Of a DNA stretch of 64,000 nucleotides, positions 1-7,045 are shown one piece after another. A program made the position numbers and the translations under genes. Each line of letters begins with the position of its first letter. The first letter of the stretch is position 1. Below the pieces are notes generated by a model. It was not told the origin of the DNA. It saw only the letters and a program-made list of their open reading frames with translations, and searched no databases. Where the stretch lies: positions 1 through 64,000 of the IMG/VR virus record IMGVR_UViG_3300032220_001630, one strand, 5' to 3'. This DNA is from a virus.

Positions 1-405
1 GTTGATAAAAACCCAGGTGTAATGGAACAGAAGTATAAATTCTCAAAAAGAAGATATGCAGGTGGAGCAGTTGATGACACTGGTGTAAAAGTTAGAATTG
101 AATTCGAAACTAACTTAGATGATAACAACAGTAACTACGTGTTTAAGACTCTTAGACAGTGGTCAGACTTAGTTTACAATCCTCTAACAGGGGCAACAGG
201 AATTAAATCTGTCTATGCTGGAGGAACTTATATTCTTATCTCTATGTTTAATAAACAAGGGGATGTATTCAGAAGAGTTAAATTAGTTAATTGCTTCCCT
301 GTTGATCAGATAAAAGCTATGGATCTTGATTATACTAATGGAACATCACCTTATAAAATTTCATTATCATTTAGAGCAGATTATTTCGAAGATTTATTTA
401 ACTAA
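1..405 (+). CDS. Tail tube protein, gp19-like (5' end missing)
   Basis: The frame is open from the first base of the window, so the N-terminus lies upstream; an internal ATG at 22 should not be taken as the start. The visible 134 codons have the pattern of myovirus tail tube subunits: a charged beta-strand region, then a segment on a tryptophan-containing helix (LRQWSDLVYNPLTG), then alternating strands ending in a conserved-looking aromatic acidic tail (DYFEDLFN). T4 gp19 has 163 residues, so about 30 residues are probably missing. Tube subunits stack as hexameric rings inside the sheath and carry DNA into the cell. A clear rho-independent terminator follows, so this closes a transcription unit. 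The family call rests on pattern and context, not on an alignment. Confidence 0.6.
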   Translation, partial: VDKNPGVMEQKYKFSKRRYAGGAVDDTGVKVRIEFETNLDDNNSNYVFKTLRQWSDLVYNPLTGATGIKSVYAGGTYILISMFNKQGDVFRRVKLVNCFPVDQIKAMDLDYTNGTSPYKISLSFRADYFEDLFN

Positions 406-438
406 TTTTTATTTATAATTATTGAATAATATATACAT

Positions 439-465
439 GGAGACTCTACAAAGTCTCCATTTTTT
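439..465 (+). terminator. Rho-independent terminator
   Basis: A perfect 7-bp stem (GGAGACT/AGTCTCC) with a 6-base loop is followed after one base by six T residues. It sits 34 bases after the tail tube stop codon. Confidence 0.85.
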
Positions 466-519
466 ATGGAATCTGGTTCCGTCTAAAATGCACATCTAGA
501 AATAACATGGACGACAGTT

Positions 520-735
520 GTGAACAAAAAGAACAAACAAAAAATAGGATCAATCTGCCTAGTCTTAGCAACGTTCTTCAATCCCTTCGGATTCGATATC
601 CTTTTCGCGACAATCATGAAATGGACGAATTCTTACTGGCATACAGTTTCAATTTTCTACTTCCTTTCGGCACTCTTCTTTGGGTTATACTTTTTTTTAT
701 CCAGAGATAAGAAACTAAAAGAGGAAACAGAGTAA
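520..735 (+). CDS. Small two-helix membrane protein, unknown function
   Basis: This 71-residue frame begins with GTG and encodes a lysine-rich N-terminus, a first hydrophobic segment (about residues 10-31), a short polar turn, a second hydrophobic segment (about 40-60) and a basic/acidic tail (SRDKKLKEETE). That is a believable two-pass inner-membrane protein. A competing frame starts at an ATG at 507 and covers much of the same DNA, but it gives a mixed polar peptide without a sensible topology, so I prefer this one. There is no Shine-Dalgarno sequence. No function can be assigned; small phage membrane proteins often act in lysis or superinfection exclusion, but nothing here decides it. Confidence 0.5.
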   Translation: MNKKNKQKIGSICLVLATFFNPFGFDILFATIMKWTNSYWHTVSIFYFLSALFFGLYFFLSRDKKLKEETE

Positions 736-788
736 AAAATGGAAGAGATAAAGTATTCCAAGGGTTTGGAAGAATAAAAAAAATAATT

Positions 789-1823
789 ATGGATATGAAT
801 CAAGACGATTACTTATTGGACCAGCTGTCTAAAAAAGAATCTAAATCCCAGTTTGAATATGACAAGGATGTAAGTGATTATAAGATTCCTGATTGGATCC
901 CAAATTCACAAGGAAATAATCAATCTACTCCTAACCCCGTTAATAACCAATCAAATACTAACAGCTTAGGAAAAGCAATAAGAACCCCAATGGGTATGGA
1001 ATCAGAATGGAAAAATATTCCAGTTGAATCCCTTCCATCCAGAGGATTTGGATATCCAGAAGGATTTGAAATAGCTATTAAAGCTGCTGAAGTTAAGGAG
1101 ATTAGACAATATTCAACAGTAGATGAAGCTGATAGAATAGATCTAGACGAAAAACTAAACACCATTATATCTAAATGTATGAAGATAAGATGGAATGGTG
1201 GATTTCTAGAGCATTATGATTTATGGTACGAAGATAGATTTTTCGTGATAATGTCAATAAGAGATTTAACTTTTATTAAAGGAGAGAATAGAATACTTCT
1301 TCCAGTCACTAAAAATTGCTCTAAACCTGACTGCGAAATAGCAGATCAGATAGAATTAAAAGCTAATCTTTTAGATAGCTTTGTAATGGAGGATGAAATA
1401 CTAAAAAGATACAGTAGAGACACATTCTCTTTTAAATTTGTTCCTAAGGATGGAAGTCCGGAAATGAATCTTTACATTCCTACAGTTGGTGTGACTACTG
1501 TATGCAGAAAAATAATAAAAGACAAGAAAGAAAAAGGTAAAAAATTCGATGAGAGTTTTGCAAATATTGCAACCTTTATTATACCAGACTGGAGAGGTCT
1601 AGATGAAAGAACATATGATCAATATGAGAGAGCATCTAATGAATGGACTCCGCTACAATTCTCAATCGCAGATCAGATAAGTTCAAAGATCAACTTTGCA
1701 ACTAAATCAAGAATTTATAGTAAATGTAATAGCTGTGGTGGGGAGGTCACAGCACAAATATCATTTCCCAGAGGGTACAGATCTCTTTTCGTTATTTCAG
1801 ATATCTTTAGCCAATTACTTTGA
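789..1823 (+). CDS. Baseplate hub / tail chaperone-like protein, gp26 family (zero-frame product)
   Basis: The 344-residue zero-frame product has a disordered, Asn/Pro/Ser-rich first 70 residues. It then has LPSRGFGYP (residues 82-90) and an acidic helical segment, as in the T4 baseplate family that includes gp26, and near the end a CNSC pair (313-316). T4 gp26 is 208 residues, so this version has a long N-terminal addition. Just after the CxxC, the frame continues into an ill-fitting 16-residue tail, while the +1 frame continues with a well-formed helical domain and has no ATG or GTG of its own. I therefore read the main long product as a frameshift fusion of about 403 residues. Function as a baseplate or tail-assembly factor is inferred from the family. 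Confidence 0.55.
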   Translation: MDMNQDDYLLDQLSKKESKSQFEYDKDVSDYKIPDWIPNSQGNNQSTPNPVNNQSNTNSLGKAIRTPMGMESEWKNIPVESLPSRGFGYPEGFEIAIKAAEVKEIRQYSTVDEADRIDLDEKLNTIISKCMKIRWNGGFLEHYDLWYEDRFFVIMSIRDLTFIKGENRILLPVTKNCSKPDCEIADQIELKANLLDSFVMEDEILKRYSRDTFSFKFVPKDGSPEMNLYIPTVGVTTVCRKIIKDKKEKGKKFDESFANIATFIIPDWRGLDERTYDQYERASNEWTPLQFSIADQISSKINFATKSRIYSKCNSCGGEVTAQISFPRGYRSLFVISDIFSQLL

Positions 1824-2001
1824 TATTAAATTCCGTCTATGGGAAGAATATAAGCTATCTATTGACTCATTAGAGAAACTTCCATTCTATGAATATCAGT
1901 TGTTTATAGACAAATTAAACGAGAAAATAGAAGCGGAAAATAAAAAGAATGCTCAAGGAGATCTAGTTGAAGCTTTCTCATTTTCAAAACCAAAAATATA
2001 A
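1771..2001 (+). CDS. Probable +1 frameshift extension of the gp26-like gene
   Basis: The +1 frame stays open from before 1696 to 2001. It encodes a compact domain (DLFSLFQISLANYFDIKFRLW and onward through LEKLPFYEYQLFIDKLNEKIE). The only start-like codon in this frame is a TTG at 1696, with no leader signal, and translation from there would replace the CNSC segment by unrelated sequence. A +1 slip at TTT CCC AGA (1764-1772) moves a prolyl-tRNA from CCC to CCA and joins ...QISFP directly to EGTDLF. The fusion would add 76 residues after residue 327. Tail-assembly genes of many phages use frameshifting to make a short and a long product. A sequencing or real indel error is the main alternative. 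Confidence 0.6.
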   Translation, partial: EGTDLFSLFQISLANYFDIKFRLWEEYKLSIDSLEKLPFYEYQLFIDKLNEKIEAENKKNAQGDLVEAFSFSKPKI

Positions 2002-2019
2002 CAGAAAGTATTTTTTGGG

Positions 2020-2025
2020 TATATA
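2020..2025 (+). promoter_or_regulatory. Late promoter-like TATATA box
   Basis: GGTATATAA lies 13 bases before the TTG start of the next gene and matches the box seen upstream of other structural units in the window. Confidence 0.5.
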
Positions 2026-2038
2026 AGTAAAAAATACA

Positions 2039-3799
2039 TTGGCTGACGAAAAGGAATTCCCAATTTTTAAATCAGAAGGTGAAGCTTTTGATAGGGCTAA
2101 AATAAACCAAGAAGTAAACTCTGGTAATACAGGAGCAATCACCAGAGAGATTGGTGATGCAATGAGAGACGCAGACTCTGTATCTAAGGAGGCCAAAAAA
2201 TTCTACGATCAATCTTTTAATGAAGATATAAAAGCTTTAGATCCCGCATACGATCCCAATTCTATTTACTATACTTCAGCATATTCAAATCAGGGATCTG
2301 ATAAAAAGAATATAGAAAAAAGAATAGAAAAAGGTGAGGCAGTAGACGGTAAGGAAATAGTAGACATGGCACAAAAAGCAGCCTATAATAAGGTTGAAAA
2401 TGCCAAGGTATTAAAAACTGGTACTGTAACAAAAATAGTAGAGAATATAGGAGCACGCCAAATAAAAGATATGGAAGCTTTCGAAGACGTAAAAAGCGAA
2501 TTCGACTCTAAAATAAAATCTGAAAAATATAATTTTGATAAGCTATTTAGTTCACTATATAGTATTCTGAATGAAATAAATAATCCTGGCCCAACTGGTG
2601 TTCCGTCTGGTGTTTTTACACCAGAGAATAATGCGATTATATCTGCCCTAGCTAAAATACTAGAGAAAGAAGGTTTTGACAGCGAGAGTGTTAAGGCTAT
2701 GTCTGCTAAGTATGATGAAAACACCACTAAATTAACAGAGAAAGTAGGGGGATCTATAGAAAAAGCTGGGGAGGAGAAAAAGACAGAGGAGAAAAAATCT
2801 GAAGCAGGCGTTACCGGTGCAGAACAAAAATTAGAATCTAAAAATGAAAATGCTGCTAGTGCAACAGGAGCAACAGGAGCAGCTATAGAATCGGCACCAA
2901 AAACCACTGCAGAATCTCCAGTAGAAGGTGCAAAAACTGAGGTGGGTGAAACTAAAGTAGGTGAAAATGCGACCGGTGCATCTGCAACTGGTGCACAATC
3001 TCAATTACTTAATAAAGAAGGGGGTACAGGGGATAAATCTGGAGCTACCGGCATAGAGGGAAGCAAAAACGAATCAGAGATGATAAGAGGTTCTCAAGCA
3101 GGTGCGGATTTCCTAAAAGAAATGTTCGGGGGTATTCTTGGTCTATCTGAAGCAGGCGGAACTGGAGAAGCACAAAAGCTGGAAAGTAGAGGGGTAGAGC
3201 TAGCAAAAGGTATAGTAGGTGATAAAAGTGAAACGGGATCAACTGGGGGATCAACTGGGGGAGGTCCAGAGAAATTAGAATCAAAGACTGAGATAAAAAC
3301 TGAAACAAAGGCTGGTGAAAATAAAGAGGGTCCAAAATCCATAGAATCTAACAATACATCGATTACCTCTGATAAAACAGGTTCAAATAATCCAACTAAC
3401 CCAGAGAATGTTTCAACTGTAGAAAAAATTCAAGAAAAAGTTGGGGCTTCCCCTGAAACTTTTGCAAAATCGGAAGGTATAAAAGAAACCGTTACCCAAA
3501 AGCTGAGTAGTTCAATTTCTCCGGAGAAGGTATCTAACGAGAAACCAAACCAACCAACTACAAGTACGGTAGGAGAAGATAATTCTTCCCAAGCAAAAAC
3601 TGAAAATTCTACTACACAGGAAGGTGGAGCAGGAACAGAAAAAAAAGAGGAGCCTAGTAAATCAGGTGAATCTGAGGGAAGCAATTCGATGGAGGAACTA
3701 TCAAAGAAAATGGAAGCAATGGTAGGTCTTCTTTCACAGCTAAATGACACCCTTTCGGGTCCATTGTTAGTAACTCCGACAACAAAAAAGTTTGACTGA
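2039..3799 (+). CDS. Low-complexity structural protein with Gly-Ala-Thr-rich linker
   Basis: This 586-residue protein starts at TTG, the only start codon after an in-frame stop 15 bases upstream. Residues 1-250 are mostly helical and charged, with a short GPTGVPSG turn. Residues about 250-500 are a long disordered region rich in Gly, Ala, Thr, Ser, Glu and Lys with many GATG and ESK-type blocks. The last 60 residues form a helix (MEELSKKMEAMVGLLSQLND) ending in TPTTKKFD. The layout suggests two folded ends tethered by a flexible linker, as in tail or baseplate-associated phage proteins. It follows the gp26-like gene, so a tail role is plausible, but I do not recognise the family. Confidence 0.6.
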   Translation: MADEKEFPIFKSEGEAFDRAKINQEVNSGNTGAITREIGDAMRDADSVSKEAKKFYDQSFNEDIKALDPAYDPNSIYYTSAYSNQGSDKKNIEKRIEKGEAVDGKEIVDMAQKAAYNKVENAKVLKTGTVTKIVENIGARQIKDMEAFEDVKSEFDSKIKSEKYNFDKLFSSLYSILNEINNPGPTGVPSGVFTPENNAIISALAKILEKEGFDSESVKAMSAKYDENTTKLTEKVGGSIEKAGEEKKTEEKKSEAGVTGAEQKLESKNENAASATGATGAAIESAPKTTAESPVEGAKTEVGETKVGENATGASATGAQSQLLNKEGGTGDKSGATGIEGSKNESEMIRGSQAGADFLKEMFGGILGLSEAGGTGEAQKLESRGVELAKGIVGDKSETGSTGGSTGGGPEKLESKTEIKTETKAGENKEGPKSIESNNTSITSDKTGSNNPTNPENVSTVEKIQEKVGASPETFAKSEGIKETVTQKLSSSISPEKVSNEKPNQPTTSTVGEDNSSQAKTENSTTQEGGAGTEKKEEPSKSGESEGSNSMEELSKKMEAMVGLLSQLNDTLSGPLLVTPTTKKFD

Positions 3800-3821
3800 T
3801 GTTTACTTTTTAAAAAACATC
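3798..3821 (+). terminator. Possible weak terminator
   Basis: GATGTTT and AAACATC form a 7-bp stem around a T/A-rich 10-base loop, directly after the preceding stop and followed by the T-rich TCTTATATTT. There is no clean U-tract, so this is uncertain. Confidence 0.35.
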
Positions 3822-3824
3822 TCT

Positions 3825-3832
3825 TATATTTG
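3825..3832 (+). promoter_or_regulatory. Bacteroidota-type -7 promoter box (TATATTTG)
   Basis: TATATTTG fits the Bacteroidota primary sigma consensus TAnnTTTG, 26 bases before an ATG. A TTTA 19 bases upstream is a partial match to the TTTG -33 element. It would let the host polymerase transcribe the dCMP deaminase and sigma genes early. Confidence 0.4.
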
Positions 3833-3858
3833 TAACTAACTAAATAAAATAAATTAAA

Positions 3859-4128
3859 ATGACGAAAAATTACGAGATCACTAAGGAGCTCAGAAAGGCA
3901 TCGGTTGATTTTTTAACAACCTACGCTAACTATGGCAAATGTTTGGAAAATTTAAGTAACGAGGAAAAATCAGAATTTACAGAAGAGGAAGTCAATGAAA
4001 TCCTAAATCTGCTTGGCAGCTTCCGTCTTCGCGATGTATTCCATGTAGTAGAAAGATTTAAAGTAGAGGTTACACAACTCAAATCAGAACAAAGTGAACC
4101 CACAACTACTACAGAGCAAGCAGGATAA
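3859..4128 (+). CDS. Small helical protein, unknown function
   Basis: This is an 89-residue acidic, mostly helical protein. An N-terminal KNYEITKELRKASVDFLTTYANYG segment is followed by a Glu/Lys-rich middle and a hydrophobic helix around NEILNLLGSFRLRDVFHVV, ending in a polar Thr/Glu tail. It has an A-rich leader without Shine-Dalgarno and is the first gene after a host-like promoter box. Its last 35 bases overlap the GTG start of the dCMP deaminase, which suggests coupled translation. I do not recognise a family. Confidence 0.6.
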   Translation: MTKNYEITKELRKASVDFLTTYANYGKCLENLSNEEKSEFTEEEVNEILNLLGSFRLRDVFHVVERFKVEVTQLKSEQSEPTTTTEQAG

Positions 4129-4528
4129 AATAGATAGGTTATATTTAAGGATGGCTTCTGTATGGGCCGAAAATTCTCACTGTAAGAGAAGTAAGGTCGG
4201 TTGCTTAATAGTCAACAATAGAAGAATAATATCTGACGGATATAACGGTACACCCTCAGGCTTTCCTAATGAATGCGAGGATTGCGATAATAAAACATAC
4301 CCCATAGTTCTACACGCCGAGGCTAACGCTATAACTAAAATAGCAACCAGTACCAACACTTCAGAAGGTGCTACCTTATATGTAACTCTCTCTCCGTGTT
4401 TTGATTGCGCTAAGTTGATAATTCAGGCAGGAATAAAAAGAATTGTCTTCTCAGAGCTATACAGAAACACGGATTCATTCGAACTCTTTAAACACGCAGG
4501 AATTGAAATAAAACAACTAGAAATTTAA
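4094..4528 (+). CDS. Deoxycytidylate (dCMP) deaminase
   Basis: The enzyme converts dCMP to dUMP, feeding dTMP synthesis; T4 encodes the same activity (cd). The 144-residue product shows the zinc-dependent cytidine/dCMP deaminase signature: HAEAN (His74, catalytic Glu76) and PCFDC (Cys102, Cys105). It also has an upstream ECEDC cysteine cluster typical of dCMP deaminases. The family N-terminal pattern RMASVWAENSHC.R.KVG is intact, which requires a start upstream of the ATG at 4151. GTG at 4094 is the only suitable codon, although it overlaps the preceding gene. Length matches the family (T4 193, many phage versions about 140-150). Confidence 0.9.
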   Translation: MNPQLLQSKQDKIDRLYLRMASVWAENSHCKRSKVGCLIVNNRRIISDGYNGTPSGFPNECEDCDNKTYPIVLHAEANAITKIATSTNTSEGATLYVTLSPCFDCAKLIIQAGIKRIVFSELYRNTDSFELFKHAGIEIKQLEI

Positions 4529-4541
4529 AAAAATCAGGAAA

Positions 4542-5165
4542 ATGGCAGCAAAAAACATTCAGGAATTGGCAGAAAGCTTTATGCGGACTTCGTCAGAGAA
4601 GGATTTCGTAGAGCTTTACAAAAGAATTAAACCAGGACTTTTAAACCACTGTAAATCCATTTTGGTGGAGCAAGAAGCAGCAGAAGATGCTGTCTCAAAT
4701 ACAATGGCTAAGATCTGGACAAAAATAGCCCAGTACGATCCTCTTAGAGGAAATTTCTCAACTTGGGTTTATAATATAGCTAGGAACGAATCACTAGTTA
4801 TAAAAAAATGTGAGGATAGGTATATGCCTATCATACAAGAGATCATAAAAAATTCAGATGATAGTTCAGATGATCCGCAAATCTCTATAAATAAATTCGA
4901 AGAGGATAATTCGTTCGAGGTCACTTTCAGTAACGAGGATCAGAATGAGATGGAGGGATTATACGAGAACGTCATAGAAAAAATGAAAGGTCTTCCTGCT
5001 ATTTATAAAGATATTCTTTTCGATAGAGAAATACTAAGAATGAAATATCAGGACATAGCAGACAAGCACGGAATGAAGAAAAGAGCGATAGCAACAAGAA
5101 TAAGAAGAGCAAGATTAAAGGTGAGAGAAATGTTCCCTGGAATAAATCTTACTTTTAACGATTGA
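4542..5165 (+). CDS. ECF-like RNA polymerase sigma factor
   Basis: This 207-residue protein has the two-domain layout of ECF sigma factors. Region 2 spans about residues 20-90, with the aromatic DNA-melting segment LRGNFSTWVYNIARNES. An acidic linker follows (about 100-135), and region 4 with a helix-turn-helix is at about 150-200 (LRMKYQDIADKHGMKKRAIATRIRRARLK). It should bind host core polymerase and redirect it. It is distinct from the gp55-like sigma encoded at 11.9 kb, so the phage carries two sigma-type proteins. Position just after the dCMP deaminase and downstream of a host-type promoter box suggests early or middle expression. Its target promoters cannot be identified from this window. 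Confidence 0.8.
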   Translation: MAAKNIQELAESFMRTSSEKDFVELYKRIKPGLLNHCKSILVEQEAAEDAVSNTMAKIWTKIAQYDPLRGNFSTWVYNIARNESLVIKKCEDRYMPIIQEIIKNSDDSSDDPQISINKFEEDNSFEVTFSNEDQNEMEGLYENVIEKMKGLPAIYKDILFDREILRMKYQDIADKHGMKKRAIATRIRRARLKVREMFPGINLTFND

Positions 5166-5237
5166 TATCTTTACAATCCATTTTTGTAGATCAGCTGTAA
5201 CTTTTCCTTCCATATAATCTAAGAATAGAAAAGAGTC

Positions 5238-5699
5238 ATGAATTACCCTTTCAAAAGAGTTATCACAGATATAAAGAATTACAGGTTCCTTAAAAAAACC
5301 ATTAATCAAAATTTGGGAACTGTAGAATGGGAAAAATTTAAACTAAGAACTGATTGGATCGGAAGAATTTACACAGTTGTAAATCTTCCACCTGAAGTTA
5401 TCTATTCTCCTGATGCACCAGAGCAAATTAGACCTGCTTACGTTTTAGAGGAGACAAGACAGCTAAACGAATACCTTACTAGGCTAAATCTCCAAGAGAT
5501 TATTATGCCCGAGTTAACACCAATACCAAATTCAATTTCGTATCTGGTTGTTTATAAGCCATATTTTCAGAGATTATCGACTCGATGGTTTTTATATAGA
5601 ATCGCAGGTATAACTATAGCTATCTGGACACAGCATAAATTTGGTTTATTTGATTGGTGTTGGTCTCTACTGAAACAATTATATGGATTTATCCTCTAA
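5238..5699 (+). CDS. Unknown protein with aromatic hydrophobic C-terminus
   Basis: The 153-residue product has a basic N-terminus (FKRVITDIKNYRFLKKT). The middle is proline-rich with two strand-like stretches (WIGRIYTVVNLPPEVIY, NSISYLVVYKPYF), and the C-terminal hydrophobic region about residues 115-153 (WFLYRIAGITIAIWTQHKFG) could be one membrane-anchoring helix. Its stop overlaps the start of the next gene by 17 bases, so the two are probably translated together. I do not recognise the family and assign no function. Confidence 0.6.
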   Translation: MNYPFKRVITDIKNYRFLKKTINQNLGTVEWEKFKLRTDWIGRIYTVVNLPPEVIYSPDAPEQIRPAYVLEETRQLNEYLTRLNLQEIIMPELTPIPNSISYLVVYKPYFQRLSTRWFLYRIAGITIAIWTQHKFGLFDWCWSLLKQLYGFIL

Positions 5700-6441
5700 T
5701 CTCTCGATAAACAGAAAGCAGTATCCTTGGGGTAGGGCTTATATAGTAGAGCAACCTGGCAAAGAAACATTAATACTTCCTTCAGTAACAACAATTCTGA
5801 AGCTCGTAAAAATAGAAAAATACGAGAAGATGAGAGAAGAGCTTGGGGAAGAAAAAATGACTGTGATAATGAATAATGCCTCAGAGAGAGGAAATATTCT
5901 ACACAGAATGCTTGAGTTATTTCTTTTAGAATGGGCAAGAGAAAGAAATGTTGAAAGATCTCTTAAGAAAGCTCAAATCTATGCTATAGAGGAGGCAAGA
6001 AAAGACGGGGGTATTAACGCCAAATTAGTCGAAAGAGGGAGAAACCTTTTCTGGAATTTCTACCATGACAGATTTTGGGAGAACATTTCAGAAATAGTCG
6101 AAAATGAAATATTTCTGTACACTATTTTCAAAGGAGGTTGGGCAGGAGCTTCGGATTTTGTTTATAGAGATCTAAATCAGTATTTGATAGTGGAAGATTT
6201 TAAATCTGCTACATTTGCTAAAGACGAAGACGAAATACTTGCTTATAAGCTACAAATATCAGCATATATGTTTATGTGTGCAGAAAAATATAAGGAAGTT
6301 CCTAAAATGGGTAGAATAAGGATATCTAATGAGAATTCAGCTGATCTTCAAACTTTTACCGTCCATGACTATGAGATGAAAGGTTACCTAAAAACGTTCT
6401 TAGATCTCTTAGAAGAATTTAAAAAAATCAATAACATCTAG
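5683..6441 (+). CDS. RecB/Cas4-like PD-(D/E)XK nuclease
   Basis: The 252-residue protein carries the motif set of RecB-type nucleases in order: a helical entry motif RGNILH (His74), GASDFVYRD with the metal-binding Asp158, VEDFKSA giving the D-x-K pair (Asp172, Lys174), and the QISAY motif (Gln191, Tyr195). This arrangement is typical of single-domain phage exonucleases used in recombination, degradation of host DNA or end processing. No cysteine cluster of the Cas4 iron-sulfur type is evident. It overlaps the upstream gene and is followed by a small helical protein. Polarity and substrate cannot be read from sequence. Confidence 0.75.
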   Translation: MDLSSNLSINRKQYPWGRAYIVEQPGKETLILPSVTTILKLVKIEKYEKMREELGEEKMTVIMNNASERGNILHRMLELFLLEWARERNVERSLKKAQIYAIEEARKDGGINAKLVERGRNLFWNFYHDRFWENISEIVENEIFLYTIFKGGWAGASDFVYRDLNQYLIVEDFKSATFAKDEDEILAYKLQISAYMFMCAEKYKEVPKMGRIRISNENSADLQTFTVHDYEMKGYLKTFLDLLEEFKKINNI

Positions 6442-6484
6442 AAACTTATCCACATTATTAACTATAAAAATAAAAATCAATAAA

Positions 6485-6976
6485 ATGAATAACGAAAGTA
6501 ATCTAACGGTAGAGAATAACGAAGAGGTATTAGAAAAATTCATCAGCAATGTTGACCAGGAAAAAGTGTCAGCGCTAAAGAAAGAGATTGAAGAATATAA
6601 ACAATCCCTTTCTGGTAAAGAGTATGCAGTTTCTCTTGATAAGAATATCTTAGCAAGATTCGAAAAGTTCATGAAGCAAGAAGTTCAATGGAGATCTAAA
6701 GAAGCTCTTGGAGTTCTAGAAATTCTTAAAAGAATCGAATCTATTAAAAAAGAAGGCATTAAAGATGGTGTTGGCTATTTCACTAATCTAGAGGTAGAAG
6801 CTTCACACTATTTCATTTTGAAATGGGAAGGAAAAGGTGAAAAAGAAATCGCAGACTTCGTTACTCTATGGAAAACTTTCGAAGAAACATTAATGCTTAT
6901 CCACCAGGATAACGCTAAATTTGAAAATCTTAAAAAGCAATTACAGGCTGCTGAGCAAGGAATCGAATTAGAATAA
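6485..6976 (+). CDS. Acidic helical protein, unknown function
   Basis: The 163-residue product is almost entirely helical and rich in Glu and Lys, with coiled-coil-like stretches at about residues 20-45 and 140-163 (FENLKKQLQAAEQGIELE). A central segment contains aromatic residues (GVGYFTNLEVEASHYFILKWEG). The leader is A-rich without Shine-Dalgarno. A strong terminator follows, closing the unit that began with the dCMP deaminase region. I do not recognise the family; its position at the end of a replication-type unit is the only functional hint. Confidence 0.6.
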   Translation: MNNESNLTVENNEEVLEKFISNVDQEKVSALKKEIEEYKQSLSGKEYAVSLDKNILARFEKFMKQEVQWRSKEALGVLEILKRIESIKKEGIKDGVGYFTNLEVEASHYFILKWEGKGEKEIADFVTLWKTFEETLMLIHQDNAKFENLKKQLQAAEQGIELE

Positions 6977-7000
6977 ATCTATTAACTATCGCACAATCAA

Positions 7001-7030
7001 AAGACTCGGTTTGTTCCGGGTCTTTTTTTT
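7001..7030 (+). terminator. Rho-independent terminator
   Basis: A 9-bp stem (AAGACTCGG/CCGGGTCTT, one G-T pair) with a 6-base loop is followed by six further T residues. It separates the upstream unit from a late-type promoter box three bases downstream. Confidence 0.9.
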
Positions 7031-7032
7031 GC

Positions 7033-7040
7033 GATATATA
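7033..7040 (+). promoter_or_regulatory. Late promoter box GATATATA
   Basis: The box directly follows a terminator and ends only 5 bases before the ATG of the next gene, so a transcript starting at T4 late-promoter spacing would be leaderless or nearly so. Confidence 0.6.
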
Positions 7041-7045
7041 ATAAT

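Noticed and set aside
507-710. 67-codon frame starting ATG at 507
   Set aside because: It overlaps the 520-735 frame almost entirely. Its peptide lacks consistent topology, whereas the other frame gives a clean two-helix membrane protein.
739-777. 12-codon frame ATG-GAA-GAG... before the gp26-like gene
   Set aside because: Too short to judge, and no promoter or leader signal points to it.
2383-3750. Several long minus-strand frames opposite the Gly/Ala/Thr-rich gene
   Set aside because: They are shadows caused by repetitive low-complexity codons and have Ser/Phe/Pro-biased, unnatural composition. No minus-strand promoter is present.
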